A DNA stretch of 64,000 nt from Bolinopsis microptera (GCF_026151205.1 NC_087076.1:1063692-1127691); one strand, 5' to 3'. Counted from the first letter of the stretch, positions 46,084-58,500 are shown. Numbers and translations: made by a program. The notes: generated from the sequence alone by a model not told the origin.

Positions 46084-46400
46084 GTCCCAATTAGGTGAGT
46101 GTTAAAACTCTAGATCCTATAAAATTTACTGCCACAACAAGAGCAATCCATTCAATTCTCTCTGTGAACAAACAATATACAGCCTTTTATAAGAACCCAG
46201 ATTTCCACTCAAATACTGGCAAGTGCATAATGCTAAAGGACCTTAAAATAAAATTGAACCATACAAACTCGATTTAATTAAAAAAAAGAAGTTTTATATA
46301 ACATTTCTAAATCATCCCTACACAGTACACATTTGTAAATAATTAGAATTGTGTAACTTAAATTATTTCAGAACTACAACTATTGTGTACTCAATACATA
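46084..46400 (+). pseudogene. LINE 3-prime end, second copy
   Basis: Encodes KTLDPIKFTATTRAIHSIL and then carries the same untranslated tail as 12430-12700, inverted (TGGCAAGTGCATAATGCTAA, AATTGTGTAACTTAAATTAT, ATTGTGTACTCAATA). Confirms a LINE family with many 3-prime-end copies here. Confidence 0.6.
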
Positions 46401-46440
46401 CATGTTACATGTTACATGGCGAGATCTCCATCCAAAAGGA

Positions 46441-46758
46441 TTAGTCTGCGTCGACTGCGTCATTACTTTGTATTATACAACTTCGGCGGGTAACATTTCT
46501 CCATCCCTTTCGGTCTGCAGCTAATCTTCTCATACAATCAATCGTGAGTCCATTACGATCCAATCTCTGCTCAGCATCCTCAATGAATACATCATTTAAG
46601 CTCTTCCTAGGCCTGCCTCTTGATCTCTTCCCATGCTTGGGTTTCCATTCAAGTAAATAGTTGGGCAACCGATCTTCAGGCATTCTACTGACATGTCCAA
46701 ACCAACGCAGCCGTTTTGTTGTTATTATGTCAGCAAGGGCAGTTATTGATGCCCTCAA
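46441..46758 (-). pseudogene. LINE ORF2 C-terminal tail
   Basis: The minus strand encodes RLRWFGHVSRMPEDRLPNYL, GKRSRGRPRKSLNDV and AADRKGWRNVTR, the familiar tail of many animal LINE reverse transcriptases (LRWFGHV, RGRPR, DR--WR). A 105-codon fragment of a different LINE clade from its neighbours. Confidence 0.75.
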
Positions 46759-46835
46759 TAAAGTAATCTAATCATCACTTTTGTATCCTTGTATGCAAGT
46801 CCTTCATATTATTGTGTGTCAACAAAATATATATA

Positions 46836-48362
46836 TTTTTAATCAACAAAATATATTTAATCACAGAAACTCTGATATAACTATACTATACTAAATGAAC
46901 AAGTAAAACAAAATTTGAAGTAAAACAAAATATGCTGAAACGCTATTAATGGGGGGGGGGGGGGTACCACTGTCCATTTTATCCCTGCACAATAAAAACT
47001 GAAAAAAGACAAAGACAAAAGGGACAAAAGGGACAAGAGGGACAAAAGGGACAAAAAAGACAAAAAGGATAATAGGGACAAAAAAGACAAAAAAGACAAA
47101 AAAGACAAAAAAGACAAAAAAGATGGGGACAAAAAGGACAAAATGGACAAAAAGACAGGGACAAAATAAGTTCAGGCACAGTTCCAACAAGCTAATAAGT
47201 TGGGTAAATTCAGACAGAACAGTAAAGTCAATCTTGGTTATATATCGGCCTTAGTGTACTCACTGTTCAAGACAACTTGGTCTAGTCCGATATGCCTGCT
47301 CACTCACTGATTCACATTTGACGTTTGAGCTGAACTTGCATTGCAAACAACACTCAAAAAGCAAGACAACTAATATTGCACTGAGGGGATACAGAGGAAG
47401 AGATATAACTACTTATACTCTGTTTAGTTCTAGAGCTAGTTATTAGATTGAATATGGATTAAGGGCAGACATTGATGAGACTGATTATCGGGATTATCTA
47501 TTTCAAAATCTTAAAATTCAGAATTATACATTGTTAACAATTTCGTTTTGCTAACAGCTCTCTTCGTCTGATGAGCTAGAGAAGTCGCTGATTTCCGATA
47601 GGGTACAGGGTGTCGATTCTTTATGCTTCCTGTGTCTGAGGAAGCGTTCCTTCTTGTTCCACAGTTGTTAACATTTAGCTTCTTTTTCAGCTGTGATTTT
47701 CAGTCATAAGTTTTTGTAAGTAATTGTGTGGGTCTGGGTATCTGCTTCTGGCCGCTATGAGCGTTATGATATTAAAAGATGATGACTTTTTTGATATCAC
47801 CACTTGATTAATGGGATTAATGAAATATTGACTGAACCGTGTACGCATTCATTTATGTGATGCCGTTGATGAATTCTGCTTATTTCAGTCCCTTCAGTGC
47901 AAGTGGTTTCAGTTGATTCTAAGTACAGCAAAACACTGACATGAAAATCTAAATTGTTGATGTCGAGTAGAATATATATACATTCTCTACATTTGAGCTT
48001 GTCTAATTTTTTGTCTCATTTGTCCAAAATTTTTGTCCCTTTTGTCCCTTTTGTCCCTAGTATTGTCCATTCTGTCCCCAAAACACTGTCCTTCACAAAA
48101 AAATGTAAAAAAAGAAAAAGACAAAATGGACAAAATGGACAGTGGTACCCCCCCCCCCCCCCCATTAATGGGTTTATGAACGTTGACGATATTTTCATGT
48201 TTTTCACAAATTATATGTTTTTTAATCAACAAAATATATTCAATCACAGAAACTCTGATATAACTATACTAAATGAATAAGTAAAAAAAAATTTAAGTTA
48301 AAAAAATATGCTGAAACGCTATTAATGGGTGTATGAACGTTGACGATATTTTCATGGTTTTC
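46836..48362 (+). repeat. Tandem duplication (about 165-bp unit), first unit split by a transposon
   Basis: Unit 1 runs 46836-46952 and resumes at 48164. Unit 2, at about 48223-48362, is uninterrupted. Shared words: CACAGAAACTCTGATATAAC, TATGCTGAAACGCTATTAAT and ATGAACGTTGACGATATTTT. Unit 2 serves as the empty-site reference for the 1.2-kb insertion. Confidence 0.75.
46953..48163. mobile_element. Poly-G-ended non-autonomous transposon, 1.2 kb
   Basis: Left end: G run then TACCACTGTCCATTTTATCC. Right end: the same in inverted form (GGACAGTGGTA then 16 C). ATTAATGG flanks both sides (46945-46952 and 48164-48171) and occurs once in the uninterrupted tandem unit at 48321-48328. GGGACAAAA repeats fill ~150 bp inside the left end, and a few lie inverted inside the right end near 48000-48065, like transposase-binding subterminal repeats. 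The middle has no transposase-like frame. Confidence 0.82.
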
Positions 48363-50052
48363 ACCTGAAATGGGTCCTGATAGAAATTATGTTTTATTAA
48401 CTATTTTATCAAATGTTAGGTAGTAGTATGATGTATTTTCCTGCCAACTTAGACGATTTTCACAAAAAATATCTGGAATTACGAAAAAAAGTGCCCTCTG
48501 TCCTCCGAAAATTCACCTTCCAGTAACTCGATGGTAAATTGTGCAACTCACACAGACCTCACTGACTGGTCACTGGTCAAAATGCAGTCAAAACTGTGAA
48601 ACTTGGGTTGCGGGAAGCTGAAATCTAAAAATGTCCCACCACAACCGGTAGGAAATTTTCAAAGTTTTCCTTCCATCTAAGCTTTCTCCGGGTATACAGC
48701 TTCCAATACCTTGATGATGACTTTTGTCACTAGTCAAAAATTCAGTCAAAACCGCAAAATTTCGGTGAAGGAGTTGGCAGAAAAGCTTCTTTTTAAAAAG
48801 CTTCTAAAAGTTTTATATTATGATAATTTTCAGTTTATCAGAGTTTTCTTTGGGAATAGAACTTTCAGTAGACCTTGCTAGATGGTCATTGAAGAAAAAT
48901 TAATTCAAAACAGTGAAATTTGGGTCGTGGGAAGCTGAAATCTGAAAATGTCCTACTGGTAGCATATTTTCAAAATTTTCCTTCCATCAAAGTTTTCTCT
49001 GGATTAACATTTTCCAGTACTTTGATGGCGGCTTGTGTCACTCTCACTGACCTCACTGATAAGCCACTGGTAAAAAATTCAGTCAAAACCGCAAAATTTT
49101 AGTCAAGGAAACAGCAGAAAAGCTTCTATTAAAAGATATCTTCTAAAATGTCTCCTTCTGTTGTGATGATTTCTGTTGTCATGATTTTCCGTTTATCAAA
49201 GCTTTCTTTGGGAATAGAACTTTCAGTACCTCAATCGTGTCTTGTAACCATCTAGTAAAGTCCTTAGTAACCTTACCAGATGGTCATTACCAAAAACGAA
49301 ATTAAGTATAATTTGAGTCAACTATTCATTCGATAAAGGCATACTTTTGCCATATAAATAAAAATAAAATTATTCATCTATATATAGATGAATAATTTTA
49401 TTGCATATCAAAACAAAGGAATGACAAAATTCGACTAATTTGGAGATAAATTCAGGATTAAAGTGACCCAGTTTCGAATTTGCGTAAATTGAAAACCGGT
49501 CAACGAATTTTTATGCAGTTTTTTGTACCAACCAGAAAAAGGTCTAAAGAACAGAATCAATTTGAAGAGTTTATCATTATTATAATTCAAAGAATTATTT
49601 CTTTCTGTCTGTAGAATGTATGTACGACCACCCACATGCAATTTAGGTAAACAAATACAAGCTGCATAGTAACCATGGTAAGTGAGGTAACGAGGGTTGT
49701 TAAACGTACGTGCATGTGCAAAGATTTACAAGCGACATTTTGATCAGTTTTATGGTAATTACGTTGTGTTCAGTGCGAGCTAAATTTTAATCGGCTGTAT
49801 CGGTTGTGACGGATATTTTTGATGTGATAAAAACTGACTACCAAATAATACTATTAGCTTCCTCCCTGTGACCACAGGCTTTCTAGTTTCATTATAAAAT
49901 TCATGTTATTTCTCTCAGGGAACATCTGCCTGAAATGGCCTATATTTTTTGTTTGTTTATATCTGTTGCTTATTTATAAACATTGAACACTCCTGTAATT
50001 AACAATAATTAACCTTATTCTGCTATAATAGGTACCTACTAGTGTTATTAGG
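48363..50052. other. Diverged ~316-bp tandem repeats, then the ACOX upstream region
   Basis: The block at 48597-48912 recurs at 48913-49230: GGGAAGCTGAAATCTAAAAA versus GGGAAGCTGAAATCTGAAAA, then TTTTCCTTCCATC in both. A partial third copy follows. From ~49300 to 50052 nothing is recognised; the ACOX promoter should be here. Confidence 0.55.
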
Positions 50053-52693
50053 ATGGCACTGGTACAGAGGCTGCAATCTATTGGGTTGAAGCGGTGTACT
50101 TTACCCATTAGGGCTCTTTCAGAACAAGCCAAGCTGCGTGAAGCATGGAACCCAAATCCTTCATTTGATCCCAAAGTGATGACAGAATTTCTTGATGACC
50201 AAAATCATGACCTCCATGCAAGAATGCGAGAATTCCTCAGCACAGACAAGTTCTTTGTTCCTCAGTATGACATGCCGCTTGCTGAAGAACGTCAGCTTGC
50301 ATTGCAGCGACTCAAGCAGCTCTGTGATAACAAGTTCATATCAGTTCATTTCTTCTCAACAAATCCCACTGCTGTTTTTGCTGCTCACGAAAATATTTCC
50401 ATTGTCGATGGAGCTACGGCTACAAAGATGACTGTTCAGTTCAATCTTTTCGGCGGTATGTATAAAGGGGCATGTGTTTCCACTTGTAAAATGTTTCACT
50501 TCTCTTCAGCTGGATTTTATGGTGGATTATAATATTTTATTACATTTTGTACACTCTAATTTACATCTCACAATCTTCAGGAACTGTATTGAAACTGGGA
50601 ACTGCGCGACACAAGGAGATTTTAGACGGTATCGACAGTTTAACAAACATCGGTTGTTTCGGATTGTCAGAACTGGGGTACGGAAACAACGCAGTAGAGA
50701 TGGAGACGACAGCGACATACGATCCTGAAACGGACGAGTTTGTTATCAACACTCCCTCAGTCAAGGGACAGAAATACTGGATAACAAATGGAGCAATACA
50801 CGCCAACTACATGGTGGTATTTGCTCAGTTGTACACTGGAGAGGTTAACAATGGTATTCACGGTGTTCTGGTTAAGATCAGAGATGATGAGGGCAACACT
50901 ATGCCAGGTTTATAATTAGCTCGAGATTAATGTTCATTTTACTTGTTTTATTCTCAGCTCCTATTTCGCATATTTAACTGTAAATGTAATGGTTAACAGG
51001 CCCTGTATTTGCTTTTACTTCTATTACATCCTCACAGGTTTAACAATACACGACATGGGTATTAAGATGGGTCTGAATGGTATTGACAACGCTAAAATAT
51101 CATTTGATAATGTCAGAGTCCCTCGAGAAAACCTTCTCAACAAAGAGAGCGAGGTAAAACTACAATTACATAAAGAAATTTTAAAGTTGGTAATCTCAGG
51201 TGACTCATAAGCAGCGAATAACCAAGTCACCAGGGAACAAAAGGAATTCTATAATTATCTTAATTAAGCAGAAGAAGGAATGCTCAACCATGGATGTAAA
51301 ATAATTTTACAATTTTATTATATCTGATTTTACAATTTTATAACCTGCAGGTGCACGCTGGGGGTGAGTATACGACGAAGATAACTGGAAATAACAGAGC
51401 TAGGTTCCTCAAAGTAGCAGATCAGCTTCTTTCTGGCAGAATCTGTATCGCTTCCATGTCTCAGGGTTAGTTGTGTTTCTTCTATCTCTTAGCTCTTTGA
51501 ACTAAAATGTAGTGATGTGTGCCCTGAATAGTCTGAAATCAATTATTTTTACAAGCTCAGTAAATTGTTGTGTTACTTATTACTGAAGTCATATATTCTC
51601 TAATCAACATTATGTAACCACAGGTGCAAGTAAAGCTTGCATGGCGATAGCACTGCGCTACTCAGCAACTCGGCTAACTGCAGGACCCTCTGGTAAAAGT
51701 GATTACCCAATCCTCGGATACCAGTTACAACAACATGCCCTCATACCTCTCCTAGCTAAAACCTATATCTACGACATTGCACTGAAACAAATTCAAGCCA
51801 TGTATGCCAAGTTCACTGTCCCGGACCGAGACGTGTACACAGTGTCCCATCGTGAGATTGTAATGATGTGCTGTGCTATCAAGGCAATTACAGGATGGCA
51901 TATTAACACTGCAGCTACCATAGGTAGAGAGCGTTGTGGAGGACAGGGATATTTAGCATCAAACAGGTTCGGTCCTGCTATTGCTGGCTCTCATTCCAGT
52001 ATGACAGCTGAGGGTGATAACAGTGTTCTTATGATGAAAGTTACGATGGAAAATTTGGCTGATATGGCAGCGAAGATGAAGCCAAGAAAGAATCTGGGAG
52101 CAGCTATTAAATTGATGTCTACTAAATATACCCCCGGTGTAATACTGCGAGGAGGAAAAAGTGGTTCTGGTCGAGATATTGAGTATATCCGCAAAATTAT
52201 GGACATTCGTGAGAAGCTGCTGCTTCTAAATGTCGCTGGGAAAATGCAAGTCAGCATCAAAGATAAAGCAGCAGCACGAGCTGCTCGATTTGAAAAATGG
52301 TCTGAACAGGAACAAGATTCTGTACAAGCAGCCGGACGAGCCTACAGCGAGAAACTTATTTCAGACCTTTGTCACGAGAAAATAGGACTAGCTGACCCCA
52401 GCATTCAGCCTATCTAAAAGAAACTATACAACCTCTACCTCATTACTGTCCTTCAGGAAAACATTTCCTTCTTTTTGACAAATAATCTGATCACACGAAG
52501 AGGAGCTGCCAGCCTCAGGGATGATTTTGACGCACTTGTCAAAGAAATTGCTCCAGAATCACTAACTCTTGCCGAAGGATTTGGAATTACAGAGGAAATG
52601 CTGTCAGCACCAATCGCCAGAGACTGGGAACTTTACAACAGCTACGACAATGCAGGCGAGATGAAAGAGTATGAAAATATGATCAGAGCATAA
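50053..52693 (+). CDS. Acyl-CoA oxidase (ACOX-like) with an in-frame TAA
   Basis: Exons 50053-50455, 50581-50907, 51038-51153, 51351-51465 and 51624-52693 chain in phase. Acyl-CoA oxidases perform the FAD-dependent first step of peroxisomal beta-oxidation, releasing H2O2. Flavin-site motif FGLSELGYGNNAVEMETTA, then KYWITNGAIHANY; the C-terminal domain has RERCGGQGYLASNRFGPAI and TAEGDN, whose Glu aligns with the catalytic base of the family. A TAA at 52415-52417 would end the protein at 584 aa. The same frame continues 91 codons (LYNLYLITVLQENISFFLT, LSAPIARDWELYNSYDNAGE) to TAA at 52691, giving the expected ~676 aa. The continuation is typical ACOX C-terminus, so the stop is internal. No PTS1 at the end (MIRA). 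The basic N-terminus looks more mitochondrial than PTS2. Confidence 0.85.
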
Positions 52694-53540
52694 ACTTGAG
52701 TTTATTGAAATTGTAGAAAGTTTTAGGAAATTTTGATTCAGTAGTTGATTGTGATTATTATGTATACTTTGTATAATGTATGTCATACGCATTAAATTGT
52801 AACGAATTTTGGCTCATTAACGAATTACCACAACTAGGATAATTGTTAATTAATGAAGTGGTATACTGTATTGCAAATACACGGTTGTATACACAACAAG
52901 AGTTTGAATTTGAGCTTTTCCTGTGTAGTTTTATTGGCCTTAATTAATCAAAAAACAGATATAAGAGCCAGTAAATTCTTCAAGTTTTATCGAAGAGTAT
53001 TTAAGTGACCCTTGTTAAGTTATCAGCCGAATGCTTTCATTTTTGATTTTGTATGAAATAAATATGTTGTCTCACCTCACTCTGAAGTCTCACTAAGTTC
53101 TATATAATTGATAATTCTATAGTTCTATACTCTTAAATAATTGGCCACTACGGAAAAAACGTCAGGTTGCTAAAAGGGTCTTCACAATTATTGATATGGA
53201 ACGCGCGAAGGGCAACTTATTAAGGTCTCAGCGTCAATTGGACGCGCCATGAGTGCGCGTTCGTTTGATTCGGTCCTAAAATAATCGAATATAGAAGTTG
53301 GACTTCCTTGTGCCGGTTTACAGCATACTATGTGACGTTGAACGTTACATTTAGAATAATATTTCATTTCAGATGACTTCACGTGACTTCAGTATTCGTT
53401 ATCTCACAATACGGCTGGAACTTAATCTAATTATTGTGCCTTTTTTTCAGTTGATTAGGTGAACTAATTTATGTCTAACAATTAAGCTGCATAACTGACG
53501 CTATGACGACACAGAATTAAAAAATATCTTATCTATAGCT
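52694..53540. other. Intergenic, ACOX to COQ7
   Basis: Contains AATAAA-type polyadenylation signals (near 53057) for the upstream gene. No other feature recognised. Confidence 0.5.
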
Positions 53541-54875
53541 ATGCTGGCGAGAGGAGCAGTGAGAACTGTAGGAGTCTGTACACGATATTGTACCAGATAT
53601 ACCAGCACTGTTAATGACGAACCTGAATTTGAGGACTATGAGGAATACCCGTCAGGTTTTGTGGTTTTGCAAACTTATCCGTTTTTAACTTCTTCTCCTG
53701 TGAACACTTACCAATTTCATTAAAATTAATTGTTTTTTCTTGTGAAGTTTGAATTTCTAAACCGCGCATTGCCGATTTAACACACTTCCTACGAGACCTA
53801 TAATGATAAACAATCTCTTAGACAAATACAAGCCGGCAGAGGAAATGATACAGAGATTTTTACGAGTGGATCACGCGGGTGAAGTTGGAGCTAATGACAT
53901 TTACGCGGGACAGATGGCAGTTCTAGGACGAACCAAGGAAGCTCCTATTATACAGGTACACTATAGAATTTTGTGATGATTAATAAAGTTAAAGTAATGG
54001 TGTCTAAATTGTTGGAGCAAATTAATATCTTAGTTTATTTGCTGTTTCAGCACATGTGGGATCAAGAGAAAGTACACAGAGCTAAAATGAACGAGCTTAT
54101 AGTCGAACACCGAGTCCGCCCGACAGTCCTTTTACCCATCTGGCGGGCAGCTGGTTTCGCTTTGGGCGCAGGAACCGCCCTGATTGGTAAGGGTCACGTG
54201 ATACAGCTAAACAGGAAATAGGGGAAATGTACTTTTACTTCCGATTTTTTTAACTCGACAATTTAGCCAAACTGTTCGTTATCATGTTGTTCATGTTAAA
54301 TGCCAAATGAGGAATGTCTGTTCCTCACTAATTGGTAATTAACTTATCAGGAAAAGAGGGCGCGATGGCGTGCACTGTGGCTGTCGAGGACACTATTGTA
54401 ACTCATTACACTGATCAGATAAGAGAAATTATTGACCAGGGTAAAGAAGAGGAATATAAAGAATTACTACAGGTGTTTGCAATATAAGGCTTTATTTACT
54501 GTTTGAAGAATAATTATAACCGTACTCAATTTTCTCCGAAATTTAGTGAAATGATTAAAGCTTTAAATGTAATCCTCGCAACTATCTATCAATCATTGAC
54601 GCAAGCAAATTACAAGCTTAAGAACTTCCGACATTGATATTATTGTCTTTCATTAGTTCCCGAAAGGTTTAATTCAAGAATTTGACAGCAGTTTCAATTT
54701 CAGATAATAACAGTAGTTTTAATTTCAGATAATAAAAAAGTTCCGAGACGAGGAGTTAGAACATCACGACACAGGAATAGAGCATGGGGCAGAACTGGCT
54801 CCGCAATACAAACTACTCACCAAAGTCATCAAATTGGGCTGTCAGACTGCTATCAAAATTGCCGAGAGAGTGTAA
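53541..54875 (+). CDS. COQ7: COQ7, 5-demethoxyubiquinone hydroxylase
   Basis: Five exons in phase, 53541-53655, 53822-53955, 54051-54186, 54351-54472 and 54729-54875, give 217 aa, the same length as human COQ7. This di-iron enzyme hydroxylates demethoxyubiquinone in the penultimate step of ubiquinone synthesis, on the matrix side of the mitochondrial inner membrane. Iron ligands are visible: Glu in [13 protein letters not shown]-x2-H in [13 protein letters not shown], Glu in [12 protein letters not shown], and the second E-x2-H in [32 protein letters not shown] is the conserved hydrophobic helix between them. The first ~40 residues ([20 protein letters not shown]) are arginine-rich and resemble a mitochondrial presequence. 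Exon 5 has a duplicated acceptor (TTTCAGATAATAA at 54702 and 54724). AATAAA near 55043 follows. Confidence 0.95.
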
Positions 54876-55517
54876 ATGGGCGTGACTAACTATTATTAAA
54901 CAGAGATGGTTCTGAAATAGATAGCAAGAATGTTCGGTGTGAACGATAAGAAATGAAAACATCATGGGAAAATTATATTGTAGAATTTGTCGAAACATTA
55001 GATAAAAAACACTTTAGTTTTAGATATCATCTGTCCTAAGAAATGAAGTAATAAAGGTTAACAGGCAGGATTCGACCATATTTCGACCACATTTCGGCAG
55101 GACCGGTCGCATCCCTGTAAGCGAAATATAGTATGAGTTTGTTTTATTTTATTTTCGTTGTTTATAGTTTAATTTATTTTAAAACTATAATCATTGTTGT
55201 GAACTGCGTCTTAAGGATGAACATCTGTGATGGAATGTGATACCTGTATGCCATCATTCTAGTACGCGGAAATCGAACACAATTTGAGTGGTTGCCAACA
55301 ACCTTTAATTCAATAAATTTTGACTTTAATCAATGAAAAGCCAGTGAACACTAGCGATTTGACGAATTAAGATCGGGCACGCTCAGTAAGACACCGAGCT
55401 GTTGTTTCCTGGATATTAAGTTACACGCTCCCACCTCATCATAATAATGGGCTACAAATTCGATTAGATTAGGGGGCAGGAGGTTCAGGGTGGTGAGTCA
55501 GGTTTATTTCTTTAGTC
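54876..55517. other. Intergenic, COQ7 to VWA gene
   Basis: Polyadenylation region of COQ7 and upstream sequence of the VWA gene; nothing else recognised. Confidence 0.5.
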
Positions 55518-58500
55518 ATGTTGTATTTTGTGGTACTTCTCGCCGTCCTCTCCGGCTGCAGGTTAGCATTGTTACATTATACGCTTTTCGGAATATATAA
55601 GACATTGCGATCAACTCTTTTCTCAGTGATTGGACTTTCTCCAGCTTACCGTTCAACTAAACGGTTGACCGTCAATTTCTCAATTAAAACGTTTTAAGTG
55701 CTAGATGAGATTTAAAAAAGTTAAGTACTGCAAAAAATTAACGGTGACGGTCAAATTACAGTGGCAATCGGCAAGCTGCAGCAGAAGCAATACAACAATC
55801 CATCTTTGGTTCGAGGGAGCAATTGGAAGGGCCTGTAGAGATGATGGTTTACTCTGAAGATCACAGGAGCGCTTCGAAATCTAGTCGTAATCGTAAAGGG
55901 TAAATAAAATTTAGCTAATTAACAGCTTCATTTCATTTTATAGATTCTCGTTCAAGGTCTGTTTGCATAATTGGCAAAAGCTTTTAAACTAGTTACTATG
56001 TTAAATTTTTATACAGGTTCGGTTCATTTCGCTTTGTCTCATGTTACGACCTCATTTATTATATTGTGTGTCAGGCCAGGCGTCTGGCAACGTTGTTTTT
56101 GTTTAAGCGGCTTCAACTATATAACCGAACCTAGGTCCTAGAAGCGAATCGAGCTTGTACAAAAGTTTAGCAGCGTTATACGTGAATGGTCCCATTGCAG
56201 ATTAATAATATCTATTCTTTCAATGATATGCTATTCAAAAATCAGGAGTCACATTCAAAGAAGACCAAGCGACATGCGCGTAGAGGAACTCAGCTCTGAT
56301 AACAATGATAGGGGCCATACTTCCTACTCGTTTGAGGAGCTGAGTCATATGTCTGTAAAACAAGCACCTAAACAACGTGCACCATTCTATCGTCCGAGTG
56401 AAAACGAGGGCCTCCCAGTAGTGGAGGCTTGTCAAGGTTCGTCCATTCTTTTGTTATTATTGAAAGTAGAACCAATTACTAAGGTCTGTGCGACAATTTG
56501 ACCACATTGACTACTTGTGCAATCATGCAAGGAATTGCTTTACGAGAAGCAAATTTAAGCAGTTTTTCTAAATAATGGTTACTCAATTATCTGTTTCCTC
56601 AGCTGTTGAGTGTCATCTGAATCTAGTCCTGATTATGGATTCCTCTGGCAGTGTTGGCTATCAGGACTACCAACTAGAGCTGTCCTTCGTTAAGACTCTT
56701 CTTGAAATTGTGAGTCAGTTACACGTGTTTTAGTCTCATTAGCATTTACCTACGACAGTACGACCACAATTATGTTTATGTTAGATAAATCAGTGAACTA
56801 TATATATAATATTGATCAAGAGTGACTCTTCTTCTTCGTAGGGGGCTGTGGTCAATATCACTAATGGTAAGATCGTGGCCACTGTAAGATAGAGCATTGG
56901 AACCCTGTGCTATACTATAAGTATAATTTTGATCAAGAGTGACTCATTCCTCTGTTCTCGCTCATCCAATTGTTTCACATGACACACCAGTCCCTCTTCA
57001 GATGGCAGTAAAAGCACACGATGCTGGTGTGAAGGTCTGCACAGGAATAGTTTCCTACTCAACACGAGTACATGTGGAGGTAGACCCCTGCTGTGACAAC
57101 TCTTTCTGCAGAGTCGTGGACAGGTTTGATGATAGGCTGATGCAGTACAGGGCCGGCTCTACTAACACTAACGGCGCCCTCAAGGTGAAATATTAATTGT
57201 TTTCCTGGATTATTAAGTTTAATTTGAAGTTATCAAGCATTCCCCTGATATTTAAACGACTTGATTTTAATATCCAGGTAGCAAGACAAATGCTGCAAGC
57301 TGCAGCAAGTTACAAGAAAGTGGCTATTTTGATCACCGATGGAAAGTCAAACACTGGAGGAAGTCCTGTTGCTTTCGCAGAACAAATGAGGTTTGTAAGA
57401 AACTTCAGCAGACATCAACTGATTATCGAGTTCTATAACAAACTATTTGTCCCATTCAGCTTCAAGTGTCAGGCACATTAAGCAAGAATCTAGTGTTCAA
57501 GAAGAAAGTGTTTCAATATGGATTTAAGTGTGATATTATAAACCATTTGGGTATTAGGAGAGAAGATGGTATCGACATTGTGGCACTCGGAGTAACGAAA
57601 TATGTAAACGAGGCTGAGCTGAAAGGAATATCAGGGATGGAGTTTGTTACCAAGATAGATGTCTTCGACGAATTCCACGAGCTTGCCACTATTCTTCTTG
57701 AAGCTAGTGAGTTTAATGTTCAATAGTTCAAAATAAAGGAGTATTAACAGTATATCTTATGCTCACTATTTTATATTGAACAAATATATGATATGCAGTT
57801 GTAACAACCGCATGAGAATATTATGATGTTTTTCACAACTTATTAAAACGTCTCCTTTTTCAGATTACCTGGGCGATGAGTACGACTTGGAAACATCCTT
57901 TGAAGACATCTGCTCCGAGGACTACTCTAGCTGTTAGTATCCCCAGAGATGGGGGGGGGGGTTTAGACTTTAGATTACGAGTATCGTCTAATTGACCTCC
58001 CATTCTTTACTCACTCGGCAGGGCAGTATTAAGATTTGTGTTTTATTCCAGTCCAAATGGAGTGTGAAAGAGAAGATCCGCCAGAAGAGGAGGAGGATGA
58101 GTGCGAATGGGGAGCATGGTCGAATTGTGTTAGGTACAGGCACCCTGTCACACTCTCAAACTGTCACACTTTCAAACTGTCACACTCTCAAACTGTCACA
58201 CTGTCACACTCTCAAACTGTCACACTGTCACCCTGTCACACTCTCAAACTGTCACACTGTCAAACTTTCACCCTCTCAAACTGTCACACTCATAAACTGT
58301 CACATTCTCAAACTGTCACACTCTCAAACTGTCACACTGTTACGCTGTTACACTGTTACACTCTCACGCCTAATATAGCAGATAGTTCCAGATGGCCCAC
58401 GCTTGTTTCTGGCGACTGTACTGTATTACTTTTTTTACTTTTTTTAATTACACGAAGTAGCTGAAGTTGTAAGATGAAGCAAATTGAAATAAAGTTGGCT

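Noticed and set aside
46881-47190. Phe/Leu/Ser-rich frames resembling membrane proteins
   Set aside because: They are translations of GGGACAAAA subterminal repeats of the poly-G-ended transposon.
53541-53723. COQ7 first exon read through to a stop at 53723
   Set aside because: Family alignment and phase require splicing at 53655 to the acceptor at 53821.
53797-53822. Alternative COQ7 exon 2 acceptor near 53796
   Set aside because: Phase does not match exon 1; the acceptor ending at 53821 joins in frame.
58138-58464. Open frames rich in SHCHTLKLSH-type repeats
   Set aside because: Produced by the 16-bp minisatellite in an intron; the real exon ends at 58133.
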